In this document: one piece after another, positions 1 through 8,253 of the stretch | Layout of the letters: each line of letters starts with the position of its first letter | Position numbering within the stretch: the stretch's first letter is position 1 | The notes under the pieces: generated by a model | The model's database searches: none | Seen by the model: the letters and a program-made list of their open reading frames with translations, nothing else | What the model was told of the DNA's origin: nothing | Program-made: the position numbers and the translations under genes | Source: a bacterium | GTDB taxonomy: Bacteria; Electryoneota; Electryoneia; Electryoneales; Electryoneaceae | DNA length: 38,058 nucleotides | Assembly: GCA_028278125.1 (NCBI GenBank) | Contig: JANQEY010000045.1 | Coordinates: 1 to 38,058, forward strand | Reading direction: 5' to 3'

Positions 1-2202
1 ATTAATATCATGTGGAGGTTCATCTATAATCTGTTGATCACTAAAATTTCCGAATCCATCAATATTCTCATACCAGGCAATCTGAAATACACCATTATTA
101 TCATTTGACGTGGAGAGTATATCAAAATCACCATCATTATCAATGTCAGCGCTATAGACAATTTTATAGCCGTTTGCGTCAAAGGTTAATGTATGTGATT
201 CACCAAAATTTCCGGATCCATCAGTGTTTTCAAACCATACAATTTGATCAATATCATACCATAATCCACCGTTATAATAATATCCAGCAACGATGTCATA
301 ATCACCGTCACTATCTAAATCCGCCGAAAATGCAGATCTTGCTCCAAATGTATTGGAAACAATGTGTGGTGTATCAAAGCTACCCAATCCATCTGTATTT
401 TCATACCAGGAAACTTTTGAATCTTCGAGCCAATATGACGAATAATAAGAGGAAGTATATATATCAATATCACCATCTCCATCGAAATCTGCGCAACCAA
501 GAGAATTTACTCCAAAGCCTGCATTTGTAATAGCCTGCCCGGGGCCAAAGTCACCCAAACCATCCGTATTCTCAAACCAGGTTACTAAATCCGAAGAGGC
601 AGCGATCACATCATTATCTCCGTCATCGTCAAGATCCCCACATGTAACAAATTTGGCATATTCTAATTCATTACTGATAATATTCTGCTGATCAAAACTT
701 CCAGCTCCGTCTATATTTTCATACCAGGCAATTTTATCATCGCTCCTTGACGCAGATAAAACATCATAATCACCATCACCATCAAGGTCAGCGCTAATAA
801 CACATCGCGCCCTGTCTGCATAAATTGAAATAATATTCTGATTTGAGAACGTCCCTGTACCATCAACATTTTCAATCCAGCAGATTTTATCGTCGTCTTC
901 GGAAGCGACCAGGAAATCGTTATCACCATCACCATCTATATCATTACTGAAGACTGATACCGGCTCAGAAATCTCAGGAATTAATGAATACGGTTGGCTA
1001 AAATCTCCAAGACCGTCCATATTTCGATATATATTTATGTTATCGATTGAGCGCCCCGCCCAATCGTGATCATGTGATGATGAGACTACATCCATATCAC
1101 CGTCACCATCAAGATCCGAGCTAGTTACACAGGTCACGTTATATGGAGACATGCCTATAACCGAATTTGAGCCAAAATCACCGAGGCCATCTGTATTTTC
1201 ATACCAATAGACATACCAATAGATGGTATTATCTACTTCAGAACCAGCGAGAACATCATTATCGCCATCACAATCAAGATCAGCACAAAACACTGATTTA
1301 ACGCCTACCGCGTTTGCGTCAATTATCTCAGCCAGTTCGAAAGTTCCCAAACCGTCAATATTTTCATACCATTTGATGTCATCATCATAATTGGATGCAG
1401 AAACGACATCATTATCTCCATCCCCATCAAAATCTGTACTGAAGACTGACTGGGCACCGTCAGCACCAAAATAAACATCCTGCTCTAATCCAAAGGTTCC
1501 CAATCCATCCGTATTCTCATACCAGGCGATTTTGTCGTTATGTTCAATTGCCGCGATTACATCATAGTCATCGTCACCATCGATATCAGAACAGAATATC
1601 GACTGGACCCCATCCGCGTTTGTTGTTATAACCTGGTTAAGTTCAAAATTTCCATTTCCGTCTATATTTTCATACCATGAAATTTCATCACCTGCGGAAG
1701 CCGCAGAAATAACGTCGTTATCACCATCTCCATCAATGTCTACACTAAATACAGAACAGGCGCCATTTGCTTCGGTTGTAATAATCTGTTGGAATCCGAA
1801 GCTTCCTAATCCATCCAGATTCTCATACCAGGCAATCTTATCGTCATGATATGATGCGGAAAGAACGTCAATATCACCATCATCATCGAGATCAGCGCAA
1901 AATACCGCGTCAGCTCCATCTACTTCCTGTGAAATAGTAAGATGAAGACCAAAACCTAGTTGACCTCCAGAATTTCTCAGCCAGAAGATTTCATTATCTT
2001 CATATGACGCGGCAATAATATCAGGATTACCATTACCGTCCAGATCTGCTGATACTACCGACCTGATATCACGTAATTGACCGGTGATCAGGATTTCATC
2101 ACTGAATGTCACTTGTGAAAACGAGGTATTAAAAGAGAAGGAGATAATCAGCAGTGATATTGCGAAGATGCTGAAGAGTTTGGCCTGGTATGTGAACATC
2201 AT
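1..2202 (-). CDS. Secreted FG-GAP/VCBS beta-propeller protein, 3' end beyond the left edge
   Basis: The frame is open for 734 codons to the first base of the window, so the C-terminus is missing. The start at 2202 (ATG ATG TTC) follows GGGGGAACGA, the same leader as the gene starting at 11271. Residues 1-30 look like a Sec signal peptide ending in SFSQ. Thirteen blade repeats of about 48 residues follow, each with a DxDxDGDxDV calcium-site motif and a KIAWYENxDGLGxFG strand. The sixth blade contains a four-residue YWYV duplication. Blades 7, 11 and 12 carry longer loops. Related genes have 14 blades, a beta-sandwich domain and a T9SS sorting domain, so these are expected just outside the window. 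Surface adhesion or ligand binding is inferred; the ligand is unknown. Confidence 0.93.
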   Translation of the reverse strand, partial: MMFTYQAKLFSIFAISLLIISFSFNTSFSQVTFSDEILITGQLRDIRSVVSADLDGNGNPDIIAASYEDNEIFWLRNSGGQLGFGLHLTISQEVDGADAVFCADLDDDGDIDVLSASYHDDKIAWYENLDGLGSFGFQQIITTEANGACSVFSVDIDGDGDNDVISAASAGDEISWYENIDGNGNFELNQVITTNADGVQSIFCSDIDGDDDYDVIAAIEHNDKIAWYENTDGLGTFGLEQDVYFGADGAQSVFSTDFDGDGDNDVVSASNYDDDIKWYENIDGLGTFELAEIIDANAVGVKSVFCADLDCDGDNDVLAGSEVDNTIYWYVYWYENTDGLGDFGSNSVIGMSPYNVTCVTSSDLDGDGDMDVVSSSHDHDWAGRSIDNINIYRNMDGLGDFSQPYSLIPEISEPVSVFSNDIDGDGDNDFLVASEDDDKICWIENVDGTGTFSNQNIISIYADRARCVISADLDGDGDYDVLSASRSDDKIAWYENIDGAGSFDQQNIISNELEYAKFVTCGDLDDDGDNDVIAASSDLVTWFENTDGLGDFGPGQAITNAGFGVNSLGCADFDGDGDIDIYTSSYYSSYWLEDSKVSWYENTDGLGSFDTPHIVSNTFGARSAFSADLDSDGDYDIVAGYYYNGGLWYDIDQIVWFENTDGSGNFGESHTLTFDANGYKIVYSADIDNDGDFDILSTSNDNNGVFQIAWYENIDGFGNFSDQQIIDEPPHDIN
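1200..1223. repeat. 12-bp perfect tandem duplication inside a propeller blade
   Basis: The unit cataccaataga occurs twice in a row. It is in frame and adds four residues (YWYV) to the WYEN strand of blade six of the left-edge propeller gene. No other blade has this insertion, so it looks like a recent slippage event. Confidence 0.8.
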
Positions 2203-2257
2203 TCGTTCCCCCTTGAATGAACGATGGAAGTGCACCCAAGTTGTCTTTTAAAAAATT

Positions 2258-2290
2258 AAGAAACCCGACTCGCAAGTCAAGTCGGGCCAC
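2258..2290 (-). repeat. GGTGGCCC-family hairpin repeat
   Basis: Read on the minus strand it has the family layout GTGGCCCGACTT...AGTCGGGTTTCTTA. On the plus strand the arms are CCCGACT (2264-2270) and AGTCGGG (2280-2286). It lies between two propeller genes and may act as a terminator, though there is no T-run. Confidence 0.7.
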
Positions 2291-2316
2291 TCGATAGGTA
2301 ATAATATATAAGGTTA

Positions 2317-2353
2317 GTGGCCCGGGTTGACTGGCAACCCGGGTGTCTCTTAC
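2317..2353 (+). repeat. GGTGGCCC-family hairpin repeat, CCCGGGTTG stem
   Basis: The arms are CCCGGGTTG (2321-2329) and CAACCCGGG (2335-2343) around a five-base loop. GTGG flanks the left side and TGTCTCTTA the right side. It is head-to-head with the hairpin at 2258 and directly follows the stop of the propeller gene ending at 2358. Confidence 0.72.
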
Positions 2354-2357
2354 CAAT

Positions 2358-5327
2358 TTATTTCATCAGAACAACTTTCCTCATCTCATCCATCTTGCCA
2401 TGAACATTGGCATGAATAAAATAAACGCCACTGGTCAGATTTGATCCGTCAAGAATAAAATTGTGATAACCCGCATTTAAAGGATTGTTAGCCAGGACAG
2501 CAACCTGCTGACCAAGCACGTTATAGACATTAATCCTCAGGAATGCTGACTCAGGCAGTCCAATATTTATTGTTGCTGTCGGATTAAAAGGATTCGGGTA
2601 CGGATTTTCAACGATATAGTCCAAAGGTAAAGCTGATGATGATTCTTCAGAACTTAACTCGTCCATTTCGAAGAAGTTTGTAAGAATCCACCCATCACCG
2701 CCGGTCATGCCGGTAACAGTCGCTGCGCCGGGAACAGGCAGCTTTGTAAACTGGAAAATGTCATTGGCGTACGTCTCTCCAGCCCAGTAATCACCTACAC
2801 ATGCGATATAGGTGTATACACCTTCCGGGGCTCCCTGGGGAACCATCTGGTTAGGTGTAGTAAATATATCTATGCCAGCGGGAAGCGTTAAACCGTTAAA
2901 CATGGATAGTGGTCCATATGGTGCTGTATTCGGCAGAACCAGACCAGTCCATATATCAAAAACCACCATATCACCTGATACGTTCTCAATGGATAAATCC
3001 CAATCGAAATTTCCACCTTCAGCATCTATCACTATTTCATCATCAAGGGGCGTTGCGTTAATAATCATTCCATGATCCGTCAATTCATTTCTTGACCAGT
3101 TAACACTATTACTGGCAAAAGAAGCGTTGACTACATCATTGTCACCATCCCCATCCAGGTCCGCGCTGGCTACTGATGCAGAAGCTCCCGATAAATACCG
3201 GGCGGGGCTGAAATTTCCCGCACCATCCAAGTTTTCATACCAGGAAGTACTGCTGGTGATTATATCATTATCGCCATCATTGTCCAAATCAATGCAGTAA
3301 AGAGAAATGGTGCCCGTAAAGGCATCTATGGGATGATCTGTTGTAAAATTCCCTTCTCCATCATTTTCCAGCCAGCCGAAGTTGTTATCGATTCCCCACT
3401 CGATATAATCTTCGCAGGAGTAGATAATATCGTTGTCACTATCGCCGTCAACGTCTCCACAACAAATGGCACTGTAATGTCTATCTGTTTCTACTCCACC
3501 AATAATTGTTGAAGCCTGATCGAATGTACCGGTTCCATCCATGTTTTCAGACCAGCGTATCGCGCTGAATAAATCTACCATTCCCTCTTCCCACAGCGCT
3601 CCTGCTGAAATGACATCGCTATCGCCATCACCATCAAGATCAGAGCAGAGAACCGAATGGACGCCAAAATTCGTGTGAATATAGTTCGAAGCGGAAAAAT
3701 TGCCCAGGCCATCCATGTTTTCATACCAGCAAATGCTGCTGGAGTTCTCAGCTGCCGAAATAACATCTTCGTCACCATCTCCATCCAGATCAGTACTGTA
3801 AACCGATATTGCACCCATTGCAAAACGGGTTATTTCCCGTTGAGTACTGAAAGAACCAAGGCCATCAAAGTTTTCATACCAGGCGATTTTATTTTCACTA
3901 CGGGAGGCTGAGAGAATATCATTATCTCCATCCCCGTCAATGTCAGAAGCAAAAATGGATATTATTCCCTCACCCTGGTCACTGACGGTCCGCTGGAGCG
4001 AGAAATCTCCATAACCATTGGTATTATCAAGCCATGAAATCCTGGGGAAAAACATGGATCCCACTACGATATCATTGTCTCCATCACCATCCATGTCAGA
4101 ACAGCAAACAGAAACAGGATCATTAACTACCGGTATAATTCGATAGGGGTAACTGTATTCACCCTGCGCATTAAGGTTTTCAAACCAGACAAGGTCACCA
4201 TAATTTTGTATTCCAGAAATAACGTCGATATCACCATCATTGTCCAAATCCGCGCAGGTAACAGCCATCACTTCGCCAGCAACCGCCGTTAATAAATGTT
4301 GATATCCGAAATTACCTGTACCGTTTATATTTTCATACCAGGAGACCTTATCATCTATTACAGATGTGGCGACAACATCGACATAGCCATCTAAATCGAT
4401 ATCCGCACAGTGAACACTTCTCGCACCGGCGACAATAAGAGTTACAATTCCTCCGAAAGAAAAATTGCCAAGCCCATTCATGTTTTCAAACCAGACTATC
4501 GCATTATCCAGCTGAAGGGAAGCAACTATATCATTATCACCATCATTGTCAATATCTACACAGTACACTGAATGAGCGCCATTGGCTTCGGTTGAGACTA
4601 TTTGTTGGGCACCAAAATCACCCTGGCCATTTGTATTTTCATACCATGCTATTGTATCGTTATTATATGAGGTCGTAACAACATCAAAATCCTCATCTCC
4701 ATCAATATCAACACTGAACACACATTTCAGACTATCTGCCTGGTTGTCAATTATCTGTTCGGGACCAAAAGTTCCCTCTCCATCAGTGTTTTCATACCAG
4801 ACAGCTTCGTTGTCAATATCAGAAGCAGAAAGAACATCACTGTCTCCATCACCATCCAGGTCAGCACAAAAGACAAAGCAAGCGCCTTCAGCAGTTGTGG
4901 AAATGACTTGTTGCGGTCCAAAAGTACCAAGCCCATCCTCATTCTCATACCAGGCGATCATGTTACCGGCACGTGAAGCTGAAACAATATCCGGGTCACC
5001 ATCACCATCGATATCATTACAAACTATTTCTTCTACGCTGTCAACCTCCGATGTGACAGTTTGCTGAAATTCAAAAGTGCCCGTCCCATTGATGTTTCTT
5101 AACCAGACAATCATACCTGATTCAAATGAAGCAGCGACTATATCGTTATCACTGTCACCATCAATGTCTACGCTATACACAGACCTTGGGTTAATGGTAT
5201 TCTGATTCGTTACCACAAATTCTTCACTAAATGTGGTTTGGGCCGCAGAGGTATTTCCAAATAAGGCAACCAGCAACAAAGACAATAAAATACTTCTGCC
5301 GGTGTTATGGCGTATTATGGTTTTCAT
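2358..5327 (-). CDS. Secreted 14-blade FG-GAP/VCBS propeller protein with T9SS sorting domain
   Basis: 989 residues; ATG at 5327 follows GGGGGAGAGG. A signal peptide covers about residues 1-29. Fourteen blade repeats (about 35-745) each have a DxDxDxDxD calcium-site motif and a WYEN strand. Blade 11 has a long loop before its IRWSEN strand, blade 12 a shorter one, and blade 13 is shortened (TSSTSWYEN). A beta-sandwich region follows (about 750-865, with LVLPNTAPYGPL and TYIACVGDYW). The T9SS type A sorting domain starts at YPNPFNPTATI (about 908) and ends RKVVLMK. By family this is a secreted surface protein; the substrate is not known. It is closest in layout to the gene at 8254-11271. Confidence 0.95.
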   Translation of the reverse strand: MKTIIRHNTGRSILLSLLLVALFGNTSAAQTTFSEEFVVTNQNTINPRSVYSVDIDGDSDNDIVAASFESGMIVWLRNINGTGTFEFQQTVTSEVDSVEEIVCNDIDGDGDPDIVSASRAGNMIAWYENEDGLGTFGPQQVISTTAEGACFVFCADLDGDGDSDVLSASDIDNEAVWYENTDGEGTFGPEQIIDNQADSLKCVFSVDIDGDEDFDVVTTSYNNDTIAWYENTNGQGDFGAQQIVSTEANGAHSVYCVDIDNDGDNDIVASLQLDNAIVWFENMNGLGNFSFGGIVTLIVAGARSVHCADIDLDGYVDVVATSVIDDKVSWYENINGTGNFGYQHLLTAVAGEVMAVTCADLDNDGDIDVISGIQNYGDLVWFENLNAQGEYSYPYRIIPVVNDPVSVCCSDMDGDGDNDIVVGSMFFPRISWLDNTNGYGDFSLQRTVSDQGEGIISIFASDIDGDGDNDILSASRSENKIAWYENFDGLGSFSTQREITRFAMGAISVYSTDLDGDGDEDVISAAENSSSICWYENMDGLGNFSASNYIHTNFGVHSVLCSDLDGDGDSDVISAGALWEEGMVDLFSAIRWSENMDGTGTFDQASTIIGGVETDRHYSAICCGDVDGDSDNDIIYSCEDYIEWGIDNNFGWLENDGEGNFTTDHPIDAFTGTISLYCIDLDNDGDNDIITSSTSWYENLDGAGNFSPARYLSGASASVASADLDGDGDNDVVNASFASNSVNWSRNELTDHGMIINATPLDDEIVIDAEGGNFDWDLSIENVSGDMVVFDIWTGLVLPNTAPYGPLSMFNGLTLPAGIDIFTTPNQMVPQGAPEGVYTYIACVGDYWAGETYANDIFQFTKLPVPGAATVTGMTGGDGWILTNFFEMDELSSEESSSALPLDYIVENPYPNPFNPTATINIGLPESAFLRINVYNVLGQQVAVLANNPLNAGYHNFILDGSNLTSGVYFIHANVHGKMDEMRKVVLMK

Positions 5328-5456
5328 CCTCTCCCCCTTACCTTCTTTTTTAGTACTGCTGCCTTATGTGAAATCGTGTGCGAAAACATAGTTTTTAAAA
5401 GTGTCCCGTGTTGATTCGAAATCCCCATAATTCTCATCCATTGATGTCATCAATAC
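5328..5456. other. Upstream region of the propeller gene starting at 5327
   Basis: No gene is seen. Apart from the ribosome binding site next to 5327 nothing stands out. The promoter box seen upstream of related genes is absent here; it lies further right, beyond a broken gene, at 5685-5720. Confidence 0.4.
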
Positions 5457-5459
5457 TTA

Positions 5460-5631
5460 TTCCTGGTATCTTCCATACTGGTAGACAATACACCCGTCAA
5501 CCAATGCATCTGCCTGGATACATACTAACATATCAATAGTCGTCTGTGAATAGGAATTATTTATGTAGAGGATATTGGCAGCATTATTATTTATAAGCTG
5601 CCACAAAACCTGGATTGGTTGAGAAACTTCA
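5460..5631 (-). pseudogene. Broken 5' end of a propeller gene (signal-peptide region)
   Basis: Read on the minus strand, this matches the start of the propeller genes. GTCGTTCATG leads to AGAGGAAATATTGAAG, which corresponds to AGGGGGAACGAATGAAG before the gene at 11271, with the ATG changed to TTG. A signal-peptide-like stretch ending ILYINNSYSQTTI matches ILYTGVSYSQTTF of the gene at 8155. The frame breaks after the start, and the propeller repeats are absent or unrecognisable. It is a remnant of another family member. Confidence 0.7.
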
Positions 5632-5684
5632 ATATTTCCTCTGCATGAACGACTTTGCCTCAAATTCCTATTGGAAGTCAATCC

Positions 5685-5720
5685 CTAAATATACGAAAGT
5701 ATAAACCATATTTGTTAGTA
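5685..5720 (-). promoter_or_regulatory. Conserved propeller-gene promoter box (orphaned copy)
   Basis: On the minus strand it reads TACTAACAAATATG, then TATACTTTCGTATATTTAG. It matches the box at 11325-11360 almost base for base and resembles 21815-21852. The AT-rich TATATTT element is similar to FCB -7 boxes (TAnnTTTG). The copy sits in front of the broken 5' end at 5460-5631. The promoter role is inferred from conservation. Confidence 0.5.
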
Positions 5721-5818
5721 TTTTTTGAGAATTGATCAATTTTCTTAATTTAACAATATTTTTTATAAACGGGGTGATCACGCTCACTCATTAATAACTC
5801 TTTAAACGTGGTCATTTT

Positions 5819-5902
5819 TCAGGCAGCTTCCATTTTTTCAGGTACTTTGATCTGCAGGCAGATAAAATCCGATAAAAACTATAGCCGCGGCGAGGATAAA
5901 AT
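5819..5902 (-). pseudogene. Remnant of the 3' end of an MFS transporter gene
   Basis: On the minus strand it encodes ILAAAIVFIG, then after a two-base deletion ICLQIKVPEKMEAA and a stop. The intact MFS gene at 11460 ends ILAGAIAFIGFFICLQIKVSEKVKSA. The bases between the two copies and their promoter boxes also align. This is a diverged duplicate of the last 27 or so codons; the rest of the gene is missing. Confidence 0.85.
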
Positions 5903-6049
5903 TGAAGCTAGTAGCCTATAAATATATTAACGGAAAATTGGTTGAGAGTCAATCTGGTCTCCACCAGAGATTAATAATTATTTTGTCAAATCCGGGTCGA
6001 TTTCCTCCTCCTTAACCATTAAGTGTAAGGTACAAATCCGGACGAAATC
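5903..6049. other. Intergenic stretch with no recognised content
   Basis: This is an AT-rich stretch between the MFS remnant and the propeller-tail remnant. I see no open frame, hairpin or match to other parts of the window. Confidence 0.4.
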
Positions 6050-6082
6050 TCATTCCATCAATAAAACTTTCCTGATCCCGTC
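6050..6082 (-). pseudogene. Remnant of a propeller-gene 3' end (last ten codons and stop)
   Basis: The minus strand reads DGIRKVLLME then TGA, matching the conserved DEIRKVVLMK ending of the intact propeller genes. It begins immediately beyond a GGTGGCCC-family hairpin that follows the gene ending at 6215. It is either a duplicate of that gene's tail or the relic of another propeller gene. Confidence 0.7.
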
Positions 6083-6083
6083 A

Positions 6084-6116
6084 GGGTGGCCCTGTTGGCT
6101 TTGACAACAGGGTCTA
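6084..6116 (+). repeat. GGTGGCCC-family hairpin, CCCTGTTG stem
   Basis: The arms are CCCTGTTG (6090-6097) and CAACAGGG (6105-6112), with loop gctttga and left flank GGGTGG. The core is identical to the copy at 21624-21657. Confidence 0.78.
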
Positions 6117-6125
6117 TCTGTTTTT

Positions 6126-6205
6126 GACCCGGGTTGCGAGCCAACCCGGTCTACACGATGGAGATATAGTTCCGCTGTGTAGCTTGGGTTGTCTCGCAAC
6201 CCAAG
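6126..6205. repeat. Two further hairpins with GGGTTG stems
   Basis: Hairpin one has CCGGGTTG (6129-6136) and CAACCCGG (6142-6149). Hairpin two has CTTGGGTTG (6183-6191) and CAACCCAAG (6197-6205). Both have five-base CG-containing loops. They lie just after the propeller gene stop at 6215 and could end its transcription. Confidence 0.7.
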
Positions 6206-6214
6206 TTTTACCTT

Positions 6215-8155
6215 CTATTTCATCAAAACAACTTTCCCGATCTCATCCAGTTTGTCGTGAGCATTGGTATGGATAAAGTAAACCCCACTAGTCAGGTTTG
6301 ATCCGTCGAGTAGAAAGCTGTGATATCCGGCAGTGACCTGGTTGTTTGCCAGAACATCCACCTGCTGTCCAAGGATGTTAAAGACATTTATTCTCAGGAA
6401 TGATGGTTCAGGTAATCCGATATTTATTGTAGTTGTCGGGTTAAACGGGTTCGGAAACGGATTCTCAACTATATAATCTGACGGCAATGCTGATGTTGTT
6501 TCTTCAACATTCGTTTCATCCATTTCTAAGAAGTCTGTCAAAATCCAGCCATCGTTACTGGTCATATTGGTTTGAGCTACTGCCGCACCTTGTAATGGAA
6601 GCTTGGTAAACTGAAAGCTGTCCTCAGCGTAAATTTCACCGTTTTCAGAATCTCCAACACGGGCGATATAGGTGTATTCACCACTGGGAGCGAACCAGGG
6701 GACAACCTGGTTTGGTGAGGCTGCGATCTCTATACCTGGAGGAAGTGTTAAGCCGTTAAATATGGCAAGTGGTTCATAGGGAGATCCATCAGGGAGTATA
6801 AGACCTGTCCAGGCATCAAATACAACAATTTCATTTGATACGTTGTCAACATTTACATCCCAGCGGAAATTTCCCCCGCCAGGCTGAATTATCACCGGAT
6901 CTTCCCAGGGAATTGCTACCAGGTTCAGTGGAGGTACATCCAGTTCATTTCGATACCAGGCGATTTTATCGTTATCAAAACTTGCAGACAAAACGTCAAT
7001 ACTACCGTTCCCATCTATATCGGCACTATAAACCGCTTTAACTCCGTCTGCAGCATCATCTATTACCTGTCGTTCGCTAAAAGTACCCAAACCATCTGTG
7101 TTTTCATACCAGGCAATCATATCAGACGTTTGATGGCTGATGATAACATCAATATCATTATCCAGATCCAAATCATCAATGTGGATAAAGCTATTAGAAC
7201 CTCCCACTCCCTCATCAATAATCTGTTCTTCAGCAAAGCTGCCATTACCGTCGATATTTTCAAACCAGACGATCCTGGGCAGACGATTGCCCCAACCATC
7301 AATTTCGACTGCTGTTGATATTACATCGTTATCACCATCAAGATCTATGTCAGCACATATTGTATGGTAATGAATAAACGAACTATCGAAATAATTGCAT
7401 GCTCCGAAATTTCCAGTCCCATTATTCGCATACCAGCCAAGAGCATGATAATGTATTATGTCCCCCCCCTCATCAACCCATACATCGTGAACAGACTTAA
7501 GAATGTCATTGTCATCATCGCCGTCAACATCTCCGACACCATAGGACCTGATATCAGCATCAAAAACAACACTCTGGGCGTTACTAAAATCCCCTAAACC
7601 ATCCGTGTTTTCAAACAATAGAATATCATGATATTCCACTGGCCAAATCCAATATGATATATGTACCAAGACATCAATATCTCCATCTCCGTCCATGTCA
7701 GCTGTTTTTAAACCTCGGGGCCATGATAAAGATGAGGATAACATTGAGATAGGACCAAAATCACCCAGACCGTCTAAATTCTCGAACCAGGCGACTGTGT
7801 TTGAGCCAAAAGAAGAGAGGATATCTTTATCACCATCACCGTCGAGATCGACACCTGTAGCAAAATTAACGCTATCAGTCTCGTCTGTGATAAACTGAGG
7901 AGGTCCAAAAACACCGGTTCCATTATTCTCGAACCAGACTAAATCTTCTCTATAATAGGATGCTGCCAGGACATCGTTGTCCCCATCACCATCAAAATCG
8001 AAGCTAGAAACTGAACCTGCTCCATTCACATCCTCGGAGATGACAATTTCATCGCTAAAAGTTGTTTGTGAATAGGATACACCTGTATAGAGGATTATTA
8101 GCAGCATCGCTATTACAAAGCTGCAGAAGTATTTAGTGAAATATTTAACCTTCAT
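6215..8155 (-). CDS. Secreted single-propeller (7-blade) VCBS protein with T9SS sorting domain
   Basis: 646 residues; ATG at 8155 follows GGCGGACAA. The signal peptide (about 1-30) ends TGVSYSQ. There are exactly seven blade repeats (about 35-405), each with a DxDxDxDxDV motif, so this is half the size of its 14-blade neighbours. A beta-sandwich region (about 408-520, EDPVIIQPGGGNFRWDVNV) and a T9SS type A domain starting FPNPFNPTTTI (about 564) follow. The C-terminal third is nearly identical in design to the gene at 8254-11271, so it probably arose from it by duplication with loss of one propeller. The ligand is unknown. Confidence 0.94.
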   Translation of the reverse strand: MKVKYFTKYFCSFVIAMLLIILYTGVSYSQTTFSDEIVISEDVNGAGSVSSFDFDGDGDNDVLAASYYREDLVWFENNGTGVFGPPQFITDETDSVNFATGVDLDGDGDKDILSSFGSNTVAWFENLDGLGDFGPISMLSSSLSWPRGLKTADMDGDGDIDVLVHISYWIWPVEYHDILLFENTDGLGDFSNAQSVVFDADIRSYGVGDVDGDDDNDILKSVHDVWVDEGGDIIHYHALGWYANNGTGNFGACNYFDSSFIHYHTICADIDLDGDNDVISTAVEIDGWGNRLPRIVWFENIDGNGSFAEEQIIDEGVGGSNSFIHIDDLDLDNDIDVIISHQTSDMIAWYENTDGLGTFSERQVIDDAADGVKAVYSADIDGNGSIDVLSASFDNDKIAWYRNELDVPPLNLVAIPWEDPVIIQPGGGNFRWDVNVDNVSNEIVVFDAWTGLILPDGSPYEPLAIFNGLTLPPGIEIAASPNQVVPWFAPSGEYTYIARVGDSENGEIYAEDSFQFTKLPLQGAAVAQTNMTSNDGWILTDFLEMDETNVEETTSALPSDYIVENPFPNPFNPTTTINIGLPEPSFLRINVFNILGQQVDVLANNQVTAGYHSFLLDGSNLTSGVYFIHTNAHDKLDEIGKVVLMK

Positions 8156-8173
8156 TTGTCCGCCAAATTCAAC

Positions 8174-8253
8174 AAGGTGGCCTTGTTTTCTTTAACAAGG
8201 ATTTAATTCTACTATGAAACCCGATCAGCCAGCTGGCGGACCGGGCCACCCAA
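8174..8253. repeat. Two GGTGGCCC-family hairpins between propeller genes
   Basis: The first has CCTTGTT (8181-8187) and AACAAGG (8194-8200) after AAGGTGG. The second, in opposite orientation, has GAAACCCG on the left and CGGGCCACC on the right, with an imperfect stem between 8220 and 8246. They fill the short gap between the genes. Confidence 0.6.

Noticed and set aside
1..2202. Regular roughly 145-base repetition suggesting a CRISPR or satellite array
   Set aside because: The period is that of the 48-residue propeller blades. The reading frame is open and the repeats are diverged in the manner of coding sequence.
2129..2356. 75-codon minus-strand frame between two propeller genes
   Set aside because: It overlaps the signal-peptide region of the left gene in another frame and consists mainly of the two hairpin repeats.
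5457..5681. 74-codon frame as a small gene
   Set aside because: It coincides with the broken start of a propeller gene and its promoter. The only recognisable part is the relic signal peptide.
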